This document shows, one piece after another, positions 1 through 9,638 of a stretch of DNA of 64,000 nucleotides (position 1 is the first letter of the stretch; every line of letters starts with the position of its first letter). The notes below the pieces were generated by a model. It was not told the origin of the DNA. It made no database searches and saw only the letters and a list, made by a program, of their open reading frames with translations. Both the position numbers and the translations under genes were made by a program. The stretch spans positions 1 through 64,000 of the forward strand of contig NZ_WKCB01000012.1 of NCBI RefSeq assembly GCF_021606685.1. The letters are read 5' to 3'. This stretch comes from Pseudomonas syringae (GTDB taxonomy: Bacteria > Pseudomonadota > Gammaproteobacteria > Pseudomonadales > Pseudomonadaceae).

Positions 1-51
1 AGCCCCTCTTAATGCCTACCGGTTTTACCTGACACACCGCGTTAACCTTTT

Positions 52-193
52 TGGGGCCGCTTCGCGCCCCAACGCGGGCAAGCCCGCTCGCCACAGAAGC
101 TCGCATGCACAGCAAGCCCGCTCGCCACAGAAGCTCGCATGCACAGCAAGCTCGCATGCCACAACAAGCCGGCTTGCCACACAAGCCCGCATG
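52..193. repeat. REP element with a tail of short tandem units
   Basis: A GC-rich REP hairpin (ggggccgcttcgcgcccc) is followed by the family motif aacgcgggcaagcccgctcg, and then by a run of 17-18 base units of the form aagcccgctcgccacag. Bases 80-113 and 114-147 are two identical 34-base copies, followed by degenerate units to about 193. The rest of the 1-362 intergenic stretch shows no gene. The same REP family recurs at about 12134, 17925, 22431, 48843 and 59255. Confidence 0.85.
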
Positions 194-362
194 ACGATGC
201 ACCATTACCGTGCAATACTCGCCGCCCTTACACCCCGCTGATCTGGCTTGGCCAGACGGGTTTGCCCATAAGGCAGGCCCGCTATCAAGGCGTCGTGGCT
301 TACCGGCTGCGGCCTGCGAGACTCGGTGGCTCATCTCCAATAACAAGACGAGGTTGTACTCT

Positions 363-1781
363 ATGCCCGCTGGCAATCACCTGCCCCACGGCGACACCGC
401 TCAAGGCGGCCCGCTGAAACGCGAACTCGGCGAACGGCATATTCGCCTGATGGCCCTCGGCGCCTGTATCGGTGTCGGTCTGTTTCTCGGCTCGGCCAAG
501 GCCATTGAAATGGCCGGCCCGGCGATCATGCTGTCCTACATCATCGGTGGCCTGGCGATCCTGGTGATCATGCGCGCGCTTGGTGAAATGGCCGTGCACA
601 ACCCGGTCGCCGGCTCCTTCAGCCGCTATGCCCAGGATTACCTCGGCCCGTTGGCGGGTTTTCTCACCGGCTGGAACTATTGGTTTTTGTGGCTGGTGAC
701 CTGCGTCGCGGAAATCACCGCCGTGGCCGTGTACATGGGCGTGTGGTTCCCCGATACCCCCCGCTGGATCTGGGCCCTGGCGGCGCTGGTCAGCATGGGC
801 ACCATCAACCTGATCGCGGTCAAGGCGTTCGGTGAGTTCGAGTTCTGGTTTGCGTTGATCAAGATCGTCACCATCATTGCCATGGTGATCGGCGGCGTGG
901 GCATCATCGCGTTCGGTTTCGGCAATGACGGGGTCGCGCTGGGGGTTTCCAACCTCTGGGCCCACGGCGGCTTTATGCCCAATGGCGTGCAGGGCGTGTT
1001 GATGTCCCTGCAAATGGTGATGTTCGCCTACCTGGGAGTCGAGATGATCGGCCTCACCGCCGGTGAAGCGAAGAACCCGCAGAAGACCATCCCCCGCGCC
1101 ATCGGCTCGGTGTTCTGGCGCATCCTGCTGTTCTACGTCGGTGCGTTGTTCGTGATTCTGTCGATCTACCCGTGGAATGAAATCGGCACCCAGGGCAGCC
1201 CGTTCGTGATGACCTTCGAGCGCCTGGGTATCAAGACCGCCGCCGGGATCATCAACTTTGTGGTGATCACGGCGGCGTTGTCCTCGTGCAACGGTGGTAT
1301 TTTCAGCACCGGTCGCATGCTTTACAGCCTGGCGCAGAACGGCCAGGCCCCGGCGACCTTTGGCACCACCTCGCGTAACGGGGTGCCACGCAAGGCACTG
1401 CTGCTGTCGATTTTCGCGCTGTTGCTCGGCGTGTTGCTCAACTATCTGGTGCCGGAAAAAGTCTTCGTCTGGGTCACCTCCATCGCCACCTTCGGCGCGA
1501 TCTGGACTTGGGTGATGATCCTGCTGGCCCAGCTCAAGTTCCGTAAGAGCCTGAGCCCGACCGAGCAAAAAAACCTCAAGTACCGCATGTGGTTGTACCC
1601 GGTCAGTTCGTACCTGGCGCTGGCGTTCCTGGTGCTGGTGGTGGGCCTGATGGCGTACTTCCCCGACACCCGGATTGCGCTGTATGTAGGCCCGGTGTTC
1701 CTGGTGTTGCTCACGGTGTTGTTCTACACCTTCAAGCTGCAACCGACCCAGGCCAGCCAGGCTGAAACGCACGCCGCGTGA
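363..1781 (+). CDS. Amino-acid permease, AAT family (ProY-like)
   Basis: A 472-residue inner-membrane amino-acid:cation symporter of the APC superfamily. After a short cytoplasmic N-terminus come about twelve hydrophobic segments. The helix 1 motif GACIGVGLFLGSA, the GEMAVHNPVAGSFSRYA segment and the GVEMIGLTAGEAKNP segment are typical of the AAT family and closely resemble enterobacterial ProY. The start at 363 is preferred over the upstream in-frame start at 210 because gacgaggt lies just before it and the homologous N-terminus begins here. The substrate (proline, histidine or another neutral amino acid) cannot be fixed from sequence. It is monocistronic and converges on the next gene across a hairpin. 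Confidence 0.85.
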   Translation: MPAGNHLPHGDTAQGGPLKRELGERHIRLMALGACIGVGLFLGSAKAIEMAGPAIMLSYIIGGLAILVIMRALGEMAVHNPVAGSFSRYAQDYLGPLAGFLTGWNYWFLWLVTCVAEITAVAVYMGVWFPDTPRWIWALAALVSMGTINLIAVKAFGEFEFWFALIKIVTIIAMVIGGVGIIAFGFGNDGVALGVSNLWAHGGFMPNGVQGVLMSLQMVMFAYLGVEMIGLTAGEAKNPQKTIPRAIGSVFWRILLFYVGALFVILSIYPWNEIGTQGSPFVMTFERLGIKTAAGIINFVVITAALSSCNGGIFSTGRMLYSLAQNGQAPATFGTTSRNGVPRKALLLSIFALLLGVLLNYLVPEKVFVWVTSIATFGAIWTWVMILLAQLKFRKSLSPTEQKNLKYRMWLYPVSSYLALAFLVLVVGLMAYFPDTRIALYVGPVFLVLLTVLFYTFKLQPTQASQAETHAA

Positions 1782-1787
1782 CACGTG

Positions 1788-1814
1788 GCCGGTACTGGCC
1801 TGCGCCAGTACCGG
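1788..1814. terminator. Inverted repeat between convergent genes, probable bidirectional terminator
   Basis: A 12-base arm (gccggtactggc) pairs perfectly with gccagtaccggc across a 3-base loop. It lies 6 bases after the permease stop and just before the convergent gene's stop. No U tract follows, so termination is inferred from position. Confidence 0.5.
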
Positions 1815-1820
1815 CTCGCC

Positions 1821-4800
1821 TCAGGGGCGGCTCTGGCCGATTTGCACCGCCAGGGTCAATTGCCGGATCAGGCGTTGACGCTCGGCCACTTCATGGTCGG
1901 CAATCGATTGGCGCCTTTCCAGGTAAGTGTCCGATTGCCGGTCCACCACCTCCTTGTCGAGCTTTTGGGTTTCCACGCGGGCGACCTCGCGAATGGTCAC
2001 GAAAGGTTCCGGCAGGCAGTGGGTCAGGTATTCAATCCAGAACTCTTCGCTCAGCAACATTTCCTGTAGCGCACCGGTGGTAGCCGCGAGCGTCAGGGTG
2101 TTGCGTGCCCTCTGGATGACTTCCCCGGTCACATACCCCTCGACGGTGTACAGCAATTCCATCGGGTGCAGGGGCAGGTCGAACTCCGTGGCTAATTTGT
2201 AGCGCAGGTAGATGGTCACTTCGGCGCGATCTACCTCCAGCCCGGCCTGTTCGCGGCTGCGGTTGAAATCATAGGAAAACTGATCCAGCTGGCGCAGGTA
2301 AAACACGCCCTTGGCCAGCTCCAACAGTGCCTTGTCTGCTTCGCGGCTGCTGGGCATGGACCTGGCTTGATGGATGCGATGTTCCAACTCCATATTGGTG
2401 AACGCCAGCAATACGCTGTCGCCGCAGTCGCCGGCACCGTAGGTGTTGAGGAAGACGTTGTTGCGCAATTGTGCCGACTGCGCCATGGCGTCCAGCAGCA
2501 CCCAGACTCGGGCGGTGAGGGCCTCGCGGGTTTGCGGCGAATGGATATATGCGTAGGTGTTGGTCAAGTCGGCGAGCACCCGAAAGGCGTCGTCTGGCTG
2601 GGCCTCTTCACTGTCGAGCAGCTGTTGCCACACGGTTCGGCGCTGGCCCTGTTCAGTGCCGGGAATGCCGGCCAGCCAGTCGTCGATGCCGCCCGTCGGC
2701 GGCGCCACGTGAGCCAGGCCCGGCAGTGGGCCCACGCGTACGCCGTGCGTGATCCGGTGTTGGTGGATGCGCCGCTGAACCTCCTCGGGGAACGGATTGC
2801 CATGCAGGTACAACTGTCGGTTCAGGTTGCGCGGGTGCCGTTGGGTGAACACCTCATCCGGAACGCTGGTGAGCTGGTTTTCCTGCAAAGCCAGGTATTC
2901 CAGGTTAGGCAGGCTCCAGAAGCCCGTTGGCCATTGGCTGATGCCTGCCACTTCGAGTTGCAGGTGGGTCAGGTGGGTCATGCGGGTGACGTCCGGCGCC
3001 AGGCCAAGGCGGTTGCGGTTGAGCAGCAGGCGACGCAGGTTGACCATGCCGGCCAGCCGCTCGACGGCGCCCTGATCGAGTTGGATAAGGTTGTCACTCA
3101 GGTCCAGATGGGTGAGCTGGGTCATCTCGGTGATGCTGCTGGGGAGTGCTGTCATCTCGTAGTCCAGCTTGAGGCTGGTGAGGTTGGAAAAACGCCGCAG
3201 GAACCCGTCAGCCTCAACTGGAAAACGGTCCCCGGTGATCTGCAGATGCTCGATATGTGCGAAGGCGTCAGGATGGGTGATGACGCTGGGCGGCGGCAGC
3301 GGTTGAGCATCTAGCTGCAGCACCAGTGAGGGCGTGTCGAACAGGCCGTGCAAGTACAACGTGCTTGGGCTTTCCCGGCGCCAGGCGGCCAGCAGTTTTT
3401 GCATGATCATCAGGCGCGGTGCGCGGTCCCAGTAAGTGTCGAGCTGGCGCGGGTCATCGTGGCCCGGGTAGGACGCGTCTGCCCAGCGCCGCAGTTCGGT
3501 CTCAAGGGCTGCGTACTCGGCCTGGCGCCGTTCCAGTTCAAGCAGGGCGGCGGGTTCGCTGAGGCCCAGCGCACCCAGAAAGTCCCGCGCCTGGGTGGTG
3601 CTGAAACTGGGGTACAACTCCTTGACCTTGGCGATCAGGTCCGGTGGCCGGGTACCGCCAAACGGCCACAACCAACTCCAGAGTGGGTAGGCGATGAACG
3701 AACTGTTGACCTGCATGGGCGGCAGCAGCCAGGGTTGCAAATGCGGCAAGCCCAGCAGGGCCTTGATCTCCACACGCTTGCTCAAGGCCAGTTGGGCGAT
3801 CTGCTCGCGCAAGGGGTCGCTGTGCATTTCGTGGGCCGCGCCCAGCGCTGTGCGCTCGGTGGCGGTGAGGGTCAGCACCAGCGCTTCGAGGAGCGGCCCC
3901 GGCGGGTGGTCGCTGCCTTGGGCCTGGTAACCCAACGAGGTCTTCAGCAGCTTTTTGCGCAGCGCCCCGTTCAGGTGGCCGGCGCTGGCGATAGGCGTGC
4001 CCTGCAGGCTGCCTTGATGGATATCCAGGCGTGCTGTGGCGGGCCAGCCGGGTACTGACTTGAGCAGGTGCAGGGTGATTTTTTCACTGTCCGGATTGTT
4101 CAAGGCATTCAGAAACAGCCCTTCGTACGCCCGATTCAGGCGCACGTCGGCAGCCGACAGGCGCGCCTGTTCCGTCAGACGCAAACCGACCCGGTCGTGT
4201 TCGCGCAGTTGTTTGAGTTCCTGGGGCGTGGCGCGGTCGAGGATGGCATTGATCAGGCTGTTCGGCAGCGCCGGGTGCTGGCGCTTGAAGCGTTTTTGCG
4301 GGTCGCTGACTTTGTCCTCGCTCATGGCATAAAACGAATCGAACAAACTGCCCATATTGCTGTTGGCATAGGTGACGATTTTCTTCACCAACTTGAACAG
4401 CCGCTCATCCACCGACACCGGCAATTCGCCCAGCAGGCCCTGCGTGATGTGCGTGTCTTGTACCAGCGTCGGCAGCAGCTTGCCGTCGAGGTAACTGACC
4501 TCGCTGATTGGCACGGTAATGCGCCGAGTCGCCCCAGGCGGATATTGCTTGAGTACCTGGCCCTGGCTGTCGGTGATTTGCAGGGTATGGCTGTCGGGCC
4601 AGCCGGGCAGCGCCAGCAGGATCAGCAACTGCGCGGCAGGCTGAGCGGTGCGCGACGTCGGGTCGGTGCGCATGGTGTCGAGCAGGTGCTGCAGTTGTTG
4701 TTCGAGCGTGAAGCGTTTGCAGGTATCGGCCAGCAGCGGCGGCGCGGGTTGGCCGGTGCGGTGTACCTGGCGCAGCGCCTGGGCCGAGGTGTCGGTGAGG

Positions 4801-7800
4801 GCGAGGATATTCTTCGCGGTGGCCTGGGGGAAATCATATTGGTTGCGCCCCAGGCGTTGGAACAGACGCTGGTCCTCCCAGTGCATCGGGTTCTCGCTGG
4901 CCAGGCGCCAGGCGCCGTCGTTGTTGTGTTCGAGCAGTGGGGTGTCGACGCCGACTTTGTCCGGGTGCTTGAGCCGCCACTTGAGCAGGTTCTTATCGAA
5001 AATGATGCGGTACAGCGACCCGAACAGCGGCAGGTATTCCTTGCCGTCCTGGCGCACGATGCCATTTGCCGCCGTTTGGGTCTGGGGCGCCACAACCAGG
5101 CGATGTTCGTATTGCACCAGGGAACCGTTGGCCAGGCTGACATAGCCTTCGGGGCTGCGCTGGTTACTCATGAAGTCCCCCAGGGTCTTGCGCAGGCCTT
5201 TGGCATCCGTGACGCCTTGCATGCCGAGCAATTGCCGCTCATGGGGTTGCAGTACCGCGCCAACGGCCAGGTAGAAACTGTCGATCAGCGGCGTCACGGC
5301 AATCGTCGACGCGTTATGCAGGTCGTAGGCCTCATAGTGGCCGTTGCCGTAGTGACGCAGTTCCACCGTCAGGTCATCGGGACCACTGGATTCGTAGGGC
5401 TTGCTGATCACTCCGTCGACCACTTCGGTGACCACGAAGTCGCGCTTGAGGGTCTTGCGCACCAAGGCCGAGGCAAACTCGCGCGCCCACAGGTCGATGT
5501 CCTGATTAAAGGTGCGGGGATGGTACAGACCGTCGATGACGGCGTCGATTCGCAGCGCCGTGCGGTGATGGTCGAGCTGGTCGGCGAAGGCGGTGGGCAA
5601 GGTGCCGGCGCGGAGAAATGCCTGTTGCTGCTCAGGAGACAGCGGGTAAATCTCCAGGATTTGTTGCAAGTTTGCGGCGGACAGCGGAGGGTTCAGCTCC
5701 CGCAGTTTTTTCAGCAGCGGCGTGACAGTGACCAGTGGCGCCGAGGTCTTGCGGGGCAGGAAGCGGCGGATGTCGGCCGGCACGCTGAGGTCATTCTGTT
5801 CGCGGTCTGCGTAGTCGAACAGGGCCCTGAACAAGGTCGGGCGTTCGGCCCTGGCCAGGGCGGCAACCTGCTCGCGTACCAGGGCGATACGACCGGTCTC
5901 CGAGCGACTTGGCAGGTCGTCCTTGCCGAGAGTGGATGCGCCGGGTTGGCCACGAATGATCAGTTGCATCAAGTGTTCTTCGACCGTGGGGGCCAGCCCA
6001 GGATCGTCCAGGGCGACGTAGCTGCCATCCTCCCGGCGTTTGAGGTCGATGCGGTGGGCGGGGCTCGTCGAGGCGTTGGCCGGGGCATAACTCTCGATCA
6101 GTTCGCCCAAGTGATCATGCACGTTCAGCACAGTATCCAAAGGCCAGTTCGGCAGCTGGGTCAGCAGGCAAAACACGCTGCTGTCGGCATGGACCGGCAG
6201 GCTGGCGCGTTGATGGAAATCGTCGATGATCTGTTGGATCACCCGGTCGACTTGCAGGCGCCGCACGCCCTCGATCAGGTTGAGCGGCGCCGGTGTCTGG
6301 CTGGTCCAGATATTGTCCAGGGTGGTACGGGTGGTGCAGGTGCTGCGCAGCATGTTTTCCAGGTCGACGTCGGGGGTGATCGTGGAGCCGTTGGGCAGCA
6401 TGCGTTGCAGCAATTGCAGGTCACTGAAGGTGTGGGCGTTGTGCAGGTCGAACACCCAGGCCTGGAGCGTTGGCTCGAACACGATCGAGGGGGTGTGATG
6501 GTCACCGTTGTGGTGTTTGAGCCCGTAACGCTGGGCCTGTGGGTCCAGCACGACTTCCACTACCAGCGTTGTTGAGTTCTGCCGCAGTTTTGCATACTGG
6601 CGACCATTGACCGTGTAGATGCCCAGTGCGTCGGCGCTCTTGCCGTTGAGCAAATATTGATTGTCGATTGCGTAGGGGCGGGCGTCTGGTGTCCAGAGTT
6701 TATCGATGCCGTCGGCTGTGGTGACTTTGCGGGGGTTGCCCAATGCTTGAAGGTTTTGCAGAACCCGGCGCCGATGGGCCTGGCCGGCGGTGATCATCAA
6801 ACGGCCGCTGATGGCCAGGTCGGCGATATCGCTCAGGGAGGCGGCGAACCCACTGGTATCACCTTTGGCGGCCTCGCTGACGGCCACGGTGAAACTGTAG
6901 GCGAGCGAGCCGAACACGGCGGTCAGCATGATGCGGTTCATGCCGGTGACGCCACCGGGCAGCGGGATCAGCAACAGGTTGAGGATTTCCCCGGCGATTG
7001 CGGCGGCGCCGTCCTTGAGGGCCTGCCAGTCGGCGGCCGTCTTGGTGGTAGCGAGCACTTGCAGGTTGGCCTGGTAGCGCTGGATATGCCGGTACGTCAG
7101 GGTTTGCACCAGGGTTTGCGTGCGCTCGGCCTTGATATCGGTGCTGAACCTCACCGTGTCCAAGGTGGTTTTCGGGAACGCCTTGTGAAAGCCGTCATAC
7201 AGTGCGCCCGCCAGCCAGGTCATGCCCTCGGGGCGCGGCTCCTGGGTGATCAGGTGCCGGAACAGCGACAGCCCGACCAGGGGTAATTGCCGGGCAAACC
7301 AGCCCAAGTCCTGTTGCTCATGGCTGTCGTGCAAGGCCTGGCGAAATGCCGATTCGGCGGCCTGGCTGTCGATGTGGTACTGCAGCGCCCCCGAGGGGCG
7401 ATAGGGGAAGTAGGACAGCACCCCGAGGCTGGCGACCTTGATCAGCATCAGCGGCAGGGGCAAGTGGGTTTCCCAGGGCACCACCAGCACCGCGCCCAGG
7501 GGCGTCGTGCCGGCGAGCAGGCTCAGGGTGTCGAACTGCGGTTGGGCGCCTCCTTCAAGCAGTGCGGCAGTGAGCAGGTCGTATATCGGCTGCGTCACGC
7601 CGCTGGCGGTGCGGTCGCGGTAGGCTTCCAGCACGTCCAGCCGAAAGCTGGCCAGGGTGGCCGCCCCGATCAACTGGCGCAGCTTGCCGTCGGCGGCCAG
7701 GGCGGTTTCGGTCTGCCGTTTGAGTTGGCCCCCCAGGTTCAGCTCCCGCGCCACAGTGATAAAGGTCAGCGCCTTGAGGCTTTTATCGCCGTCGGGGCCC

Positions 7801-8300
7801 ACCACCTCACTGGCCTCCACCAGGCTGAAGCCGGAGTCCTGGGGGATCGAGTGGGTAAAGCCGAAGTTCAGGCACGCCGCTTCCCACAGGCTCATGCGCC
7901 GGGTGTGTTCCTTGTACTGCCAGTCGTCGTAGGCCCGACGCGATCGGTAGCCGAGTTCCTGAATATGCGGTTCCCAGGGGAAGGGTTGCTCGCGTTTTTC
8001 CAGGTAGGTGGTGTAGAGGTAATACTGCTCGGGGTCGCGTCCGCCGAGCTTGCTGCGCAGTTGCGCCAGGCCGAGGGTTTTGAACGACGTTTCCAGGCGC
8101 ACTCTCTCCTCCTCGACCGCCTTGAGGGCGGCCAGGGCCTGGCGTTGCAAGGTAACGTAGAGGCGCCGCTGTTCCGCTGACAGGCTGCTCATGGCCTGGG
8201 TGACGTTGTGCTGGATCAGCTCGAGGGCCTGTTGCTGCGACCAGAGGGTGCTGGACTGCAGGTTCCCCGACATACCGTTGAGCAATTGGTGAGTCGACAT
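1821..8300 (-). CDS. Giant leucine-rich-repeat protein with C-terminal NEL-type E3 ubiquitin ligase domain (putative effector/toxin)
   Basis: A 2159-residue protein. The first ~600 residues resemble the dermonecrotic-toxin-like N-terminal domain found in many large Pseudomonas proteins (recalled similarity), and include a hydrophobic stretch around residues 430-470. A long middle region follows. Leucine-rich repeats span about 1680-1835 (LTSLKLDYEMTALPSSI, LTHLDLSDN, LRRLLLNRNRLG, LEYLALQENQLTSVP). Residues ~1860-2130 look like a NEL (IpaH/SspH-type) ligase domain, with GDCGDS placing the Cys-x-Asp catalytic motif at Cys1959. IpaH-type enzymes transfer ubiquitin to host proteins, so a eukaryotic target is inferred. 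No signal peptide is visible and the secretion route is unknown. The start has AAAGG about 7 bases upstream. Confidence 0.8.
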   Translation of the reverse strand: MSTHQLLNGMSGNLQSSTLWSQQQALELIQHNVTQAMSSLSAEQRRLYVTLQRQALAALKAVEEERVRLETSFKTLGLAQLRSKLGGRDPEQYYLYTTYLEKREQPFPWEPHIQELGYRSRRAYDDWQYKEHTRRMSLWEAACLNFGFTHSIPQDSGFSLVEASEVVGPDGDKSLKALTFITVARELNLGGQLKRQTETALAADGKLRQLIGAATLASFRLDVLEAYRDRTASGVTQPIYDLLTAALLEGGAQPQFDTLSLLAGTTPLGAVLVVPWETHLPLPLMLIKVASLGVLSYFPYRPSGALQYHIDSQAAESAFRQALHDSHEQQDLGWFARQLPLVGLSLFRHLITQEPRPEGMTWLAGALYDGFHKAFPKTTLDTVRFSTDIKAERTQTLVQTLTYRHIQRYQANLQVLATTKTAADWQALKDGAAAIAGEILNLLLIPLPGGVTGMNRIMLTAVFGSLAYSFTVAVSEAAKGDTSGFAASLSDIADLAISGRLMITAGQAHRRRVLQNLQALGNPRKVTTADGIDKLWTPDARPYAIDNQYLLNGKSADALGIYTVNGRQYAKLRQNSTTLVVEVVLDPQAQRYGLKHHNGDHHTPSIVFEPTLQAWVFDLHNAHTFSDLQLLQRMLPNGSTITPDVDLENMLRSTCTTRTTLDNIWTSQTPAPLNLIEGVRRLQVDRVIQQIIDDFHQRASLPVHADSSVFCLLTQLPNWPLDTVLNVHDHLGELIESYAPANASTSPAHRIDLKRREDGSYVALDDPGLAPTVEEHLMQLIIRGQPGASTLGKDDLPSRSETGRIALVREQVAALARAERPTLFRALFDYADREQNDLSVPADIRRFLPRKTSAPLVTVTPLLKKLRELNPPLSAANLQQILEIYPLSPEQQQAFLRAGTLPTAFADQLDHHRTALRIDAVIDGLYHPRTFNQDIDLWAREFASALVRKTLKRDFVVTEVVDGVISKPYESSGPDDLTVELRHYGNGHYEAYDLHNASTIAVTPLIDSFYLAVGAVLQPHERQLLGMQGVTDAKGLRKTLGDFMSNQRSPEGYVSLANGSLVQYEHRLVVAPQTQTAANGIVRQDGKEYLPLFGSLYRIIFDKNLLKWRLKHPDKVGVDTPLLEHNNDGAWRLASENPMHWEDQRLFQRLGRNQYDFPQATAKNILALTDTSAQALRQVHRTGQPAPPLLADTCKRFTLEQQLQHLLDTMRTDPTSRTAQPAAQLLILLALPGWPDSHTLQITDSQGQVLKQYPPGATRRITVPISEVSYLDGKLLPTLVQDTHITQGLLGELPVSVDERLFKLVKKIVTYANSNMGSLFDSFYAMSEDKVSDPQKRFKRQHPALPNSLINAILDRATPQELKQLREHDRVGLRLTEQARLSAADVRLNRAYEGLFLNALNNPDSEKITLHLLKSVPGWPATARLDIHQGSLQGTPIASAGHLNGALRKKLLKTSLGYQAQGSDHPPGPLLEALVLTLTATERTALGAAHEMHSDPLREQIAQLALSKRVEIKALLGLPHLQPWLLPPMQVNSSFIAYPLWSWLWPFGGTRPPDLIAKVKELYPSFSTTQARDFLGALGLSEPAALLELERRQAEYAALETELRRWADASYPGHDDPRQLDTYWDRAPRLMIMQKLLAAWRRESPSTLYLHGLFDTPSLVLQLDAQPLPPPSVITHPDAFAHIEHLQITGDRFPVEADGFLRRFSNLTSLKLDYEMTALPSSITEMTQLTHLDLSDNLIQLDQGAVERLAGMVNLRRLLLNRNRLGLAPDVTRMTHLTHLQLEVAGISQWPTGFWSLPNLEYLALQENQLTSVPDEVFTQRHPRNLNRQLYLHGNPFPEEVQRRIHQHRITHGVRVGPLPGLAHVAPPTGGIDDWLAGIPGTEQGQRRTVWQQLLDSEEAQPDDAFRVLADLTNTYAYIHSPQTREALTARVWVLLDAMAQSAQLRNNVFLNTYGAGDCGDSVLLAFTNMELEHRIHQARSMPSSREADKALLELAKGVFYLRQLDQFSYDFNRSREQAGLEVDRAEVTIYLRYKLATEFDLPLHPMELLYTVEGYVTGEVIQRARNTLTLAATTGALQEMLLSEEFWIEYLTHCLPEPFVTIREVARVETQKLDKEVVDRQSDTYLERRQSIADHEVAERQRLIRQLTLAVQIGQSRP

Positions 8301-8363
8301 GTGTTGCGACCTTTCACGATGAGTGGAAGGTCAATGGAAACACCGCGCCGAGCCGCTCCGGGG

Positions 8364-9506
8364 CTAACTATTTAAGCCGGGTTTGCGCAGCCGGTTGGCC
8401 TGCTCCGCGTCCAACCGCTTGTTGAATTCCAGCCACGCCGCCAGCGCTGCCATCAACCCGGCGCCGATCATCGCCGTCAGCAATTGCATGGCCACGGCAT
8501 CGTGGGCCATGGCGTTGACCATGTCCGCCAGCGGCGCGAGCAGCACGCCCAGGCAAAACACCTCCAGGGAAAAACGGCCCATGCGGCAGGTTTGCTGCCC
8601 CAGCCAGTTCTGCGTCCAACCGCTGGTAGGTAACAGCTTGGCGGTGACGTAGGCCAGGGCCAGGAAATGCAGGAGGCGCAGCGGCGACAAGTCGGTCTTG
8701 CTGATCGGGTACAACAGGTTGCTGAGGGCCGACGGCATCAGCGCGTCGTGCACCTCGGGCCAGCGCCACGACAGCGTCAGCACCCCCGCCAGCACGGTGT
8801 ACAGCGCCGCCGCCAGAAACAACGGCTGGCGCAGCAGTGGCCGGTGTTCCACCGGCCGCGCTCGCCCGGCATGAATCGCTGCGGCGCCACCGAGAATGAA
8901 CAGGAACTGCCAGGTCACCGGGTTGAAGTACCACACGCCGTCGGCAATCGCGCGCAGGTTCCAGCCCATCCAGGGCGCCAGGAAATACACCGTGGCCGAC
9001 ACCGCCACCACCGGCCAGGCCTTGCGCAGCATAAGCGGCAACACCAGCGGCAAGCCCGCCAGCAGCACGATGTACAGCGGCAACGGGTCCATCAGGTTCG
9101 GCTTGAAGCGCAGCAGCAGTTCGTCGGTGAGGGCCTGTTGCGGGTGGGTGACGAAGTGCGTCAGGCCCATCTCCTCAACCAGGTCGCGGGTTTCCACATG
9201 GCTGTTGGCGAAGAACACGATGCCCATCAGCATCGCCAGCAAGAAGATATGCACCACGTACAACACCCACGCGCGACGCAGGATTTTCAGTGAGGCCATC
9301 CAGTAGCCGTCGCGTTGCATGATCTTGCCGTAGGCCAGTACCGAGGCGTAACCGGCGAGGAACACAAACACCTCTGCCGCGTCGCTGAAACCGATATTGC
9401 GCAGGGTGATCTGGCCCAGCGGGTTGTGGGGGACGTGATCCCAGAAAATGAAGATCAACGCCAGGCCCCGAAAAAAATCGATGCGTGGGTCGCGTCCGTT
9501 CAGCAT
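8364..9506 (-). CDS. OpgC-family membrane acyltransferase
   Basis: A 380-residue integral membrane protein with about ten hydrophobic segments. It opens with RDPRIDFFRGLALIFIFWDH, the acyltransferase-3/OpgC signature in which the His lies in the first membrane helix. OpgC in E. coli and rhizobia transfers succinyl groups to periplasmic glucans, so modification of osmoregulated glucans or another surface polysaccharide is expected. No opgGH genes are adjacent. It lies in the same orientation as the NEL gene, 63 bases upstream of it, with no convincing Shine-Dalgarno, so co-regulation is uncertain. Confidence 0.75.
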   Translation of the reverse strand: MLNGRDPRIDFFRGLALIFIFWDHVPHNPLGQITLRNIGFSDAAEVFVFLAGYASVLAYGKIMQRDGYWMASLKILRRAWVLYVVHIFLLAMLMGIVFFANSHVETRDLVEEMGLTHFVTHPQQALTDELLLRFKPNLMDPLPLYIVLLAGLPLVLPLMLRKAWPVVAVSATVYFLAPWMGWNLRAIADGVWYFNPVTWQFLFILGGAAAIHAGRARPVEHRPLLRQPLFLAAALYTVLAGVLTLSWRWPEVHDALMPSALSNLLYPISKTDLSPLRLLHFLALAYVTAKLLPTSGWTQNWLGQQTCRMGRFSLEVFCLGVLLAPLADMVNAMAHDAVAMQLLTAMIGAGLMAALAAWLEFNKRLDAEQANRLRKPGLNS

Positions 9507-9638
9507 GGCAGCGGGCTCTTGAACAAAAGGTTTAGTAATGACAGGCGAGCGAGCAAGTAGTCGTACGCCGCACGTCGGGCGCGCGCAGGTTGGCCGTATT
9601 TGTAAGCAATTGCAAAGGTTGGGTATTACTGGATGTCT

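Noticed and set aside
240..290. Sigma54 promoter before the permease gene
   Set aside because: TGG...GC spacing is 12 instead of 10 bases (tggccagacgggtttgcc).
300..1784. 494-residue open frame antisense to the permease gene
   Set aside because: His/Gln/Asp-rich shadow translation with no domains, opposite a well-supported membrane protein.
4068..6575. 835-residue open frame antisense to the NEL protein gene
   Set aside because: Composition is Gln/Val/Arg-rich, typical of antisense of high-GC coding sequence. It has no domains and overlaps a gene with clear motifs.
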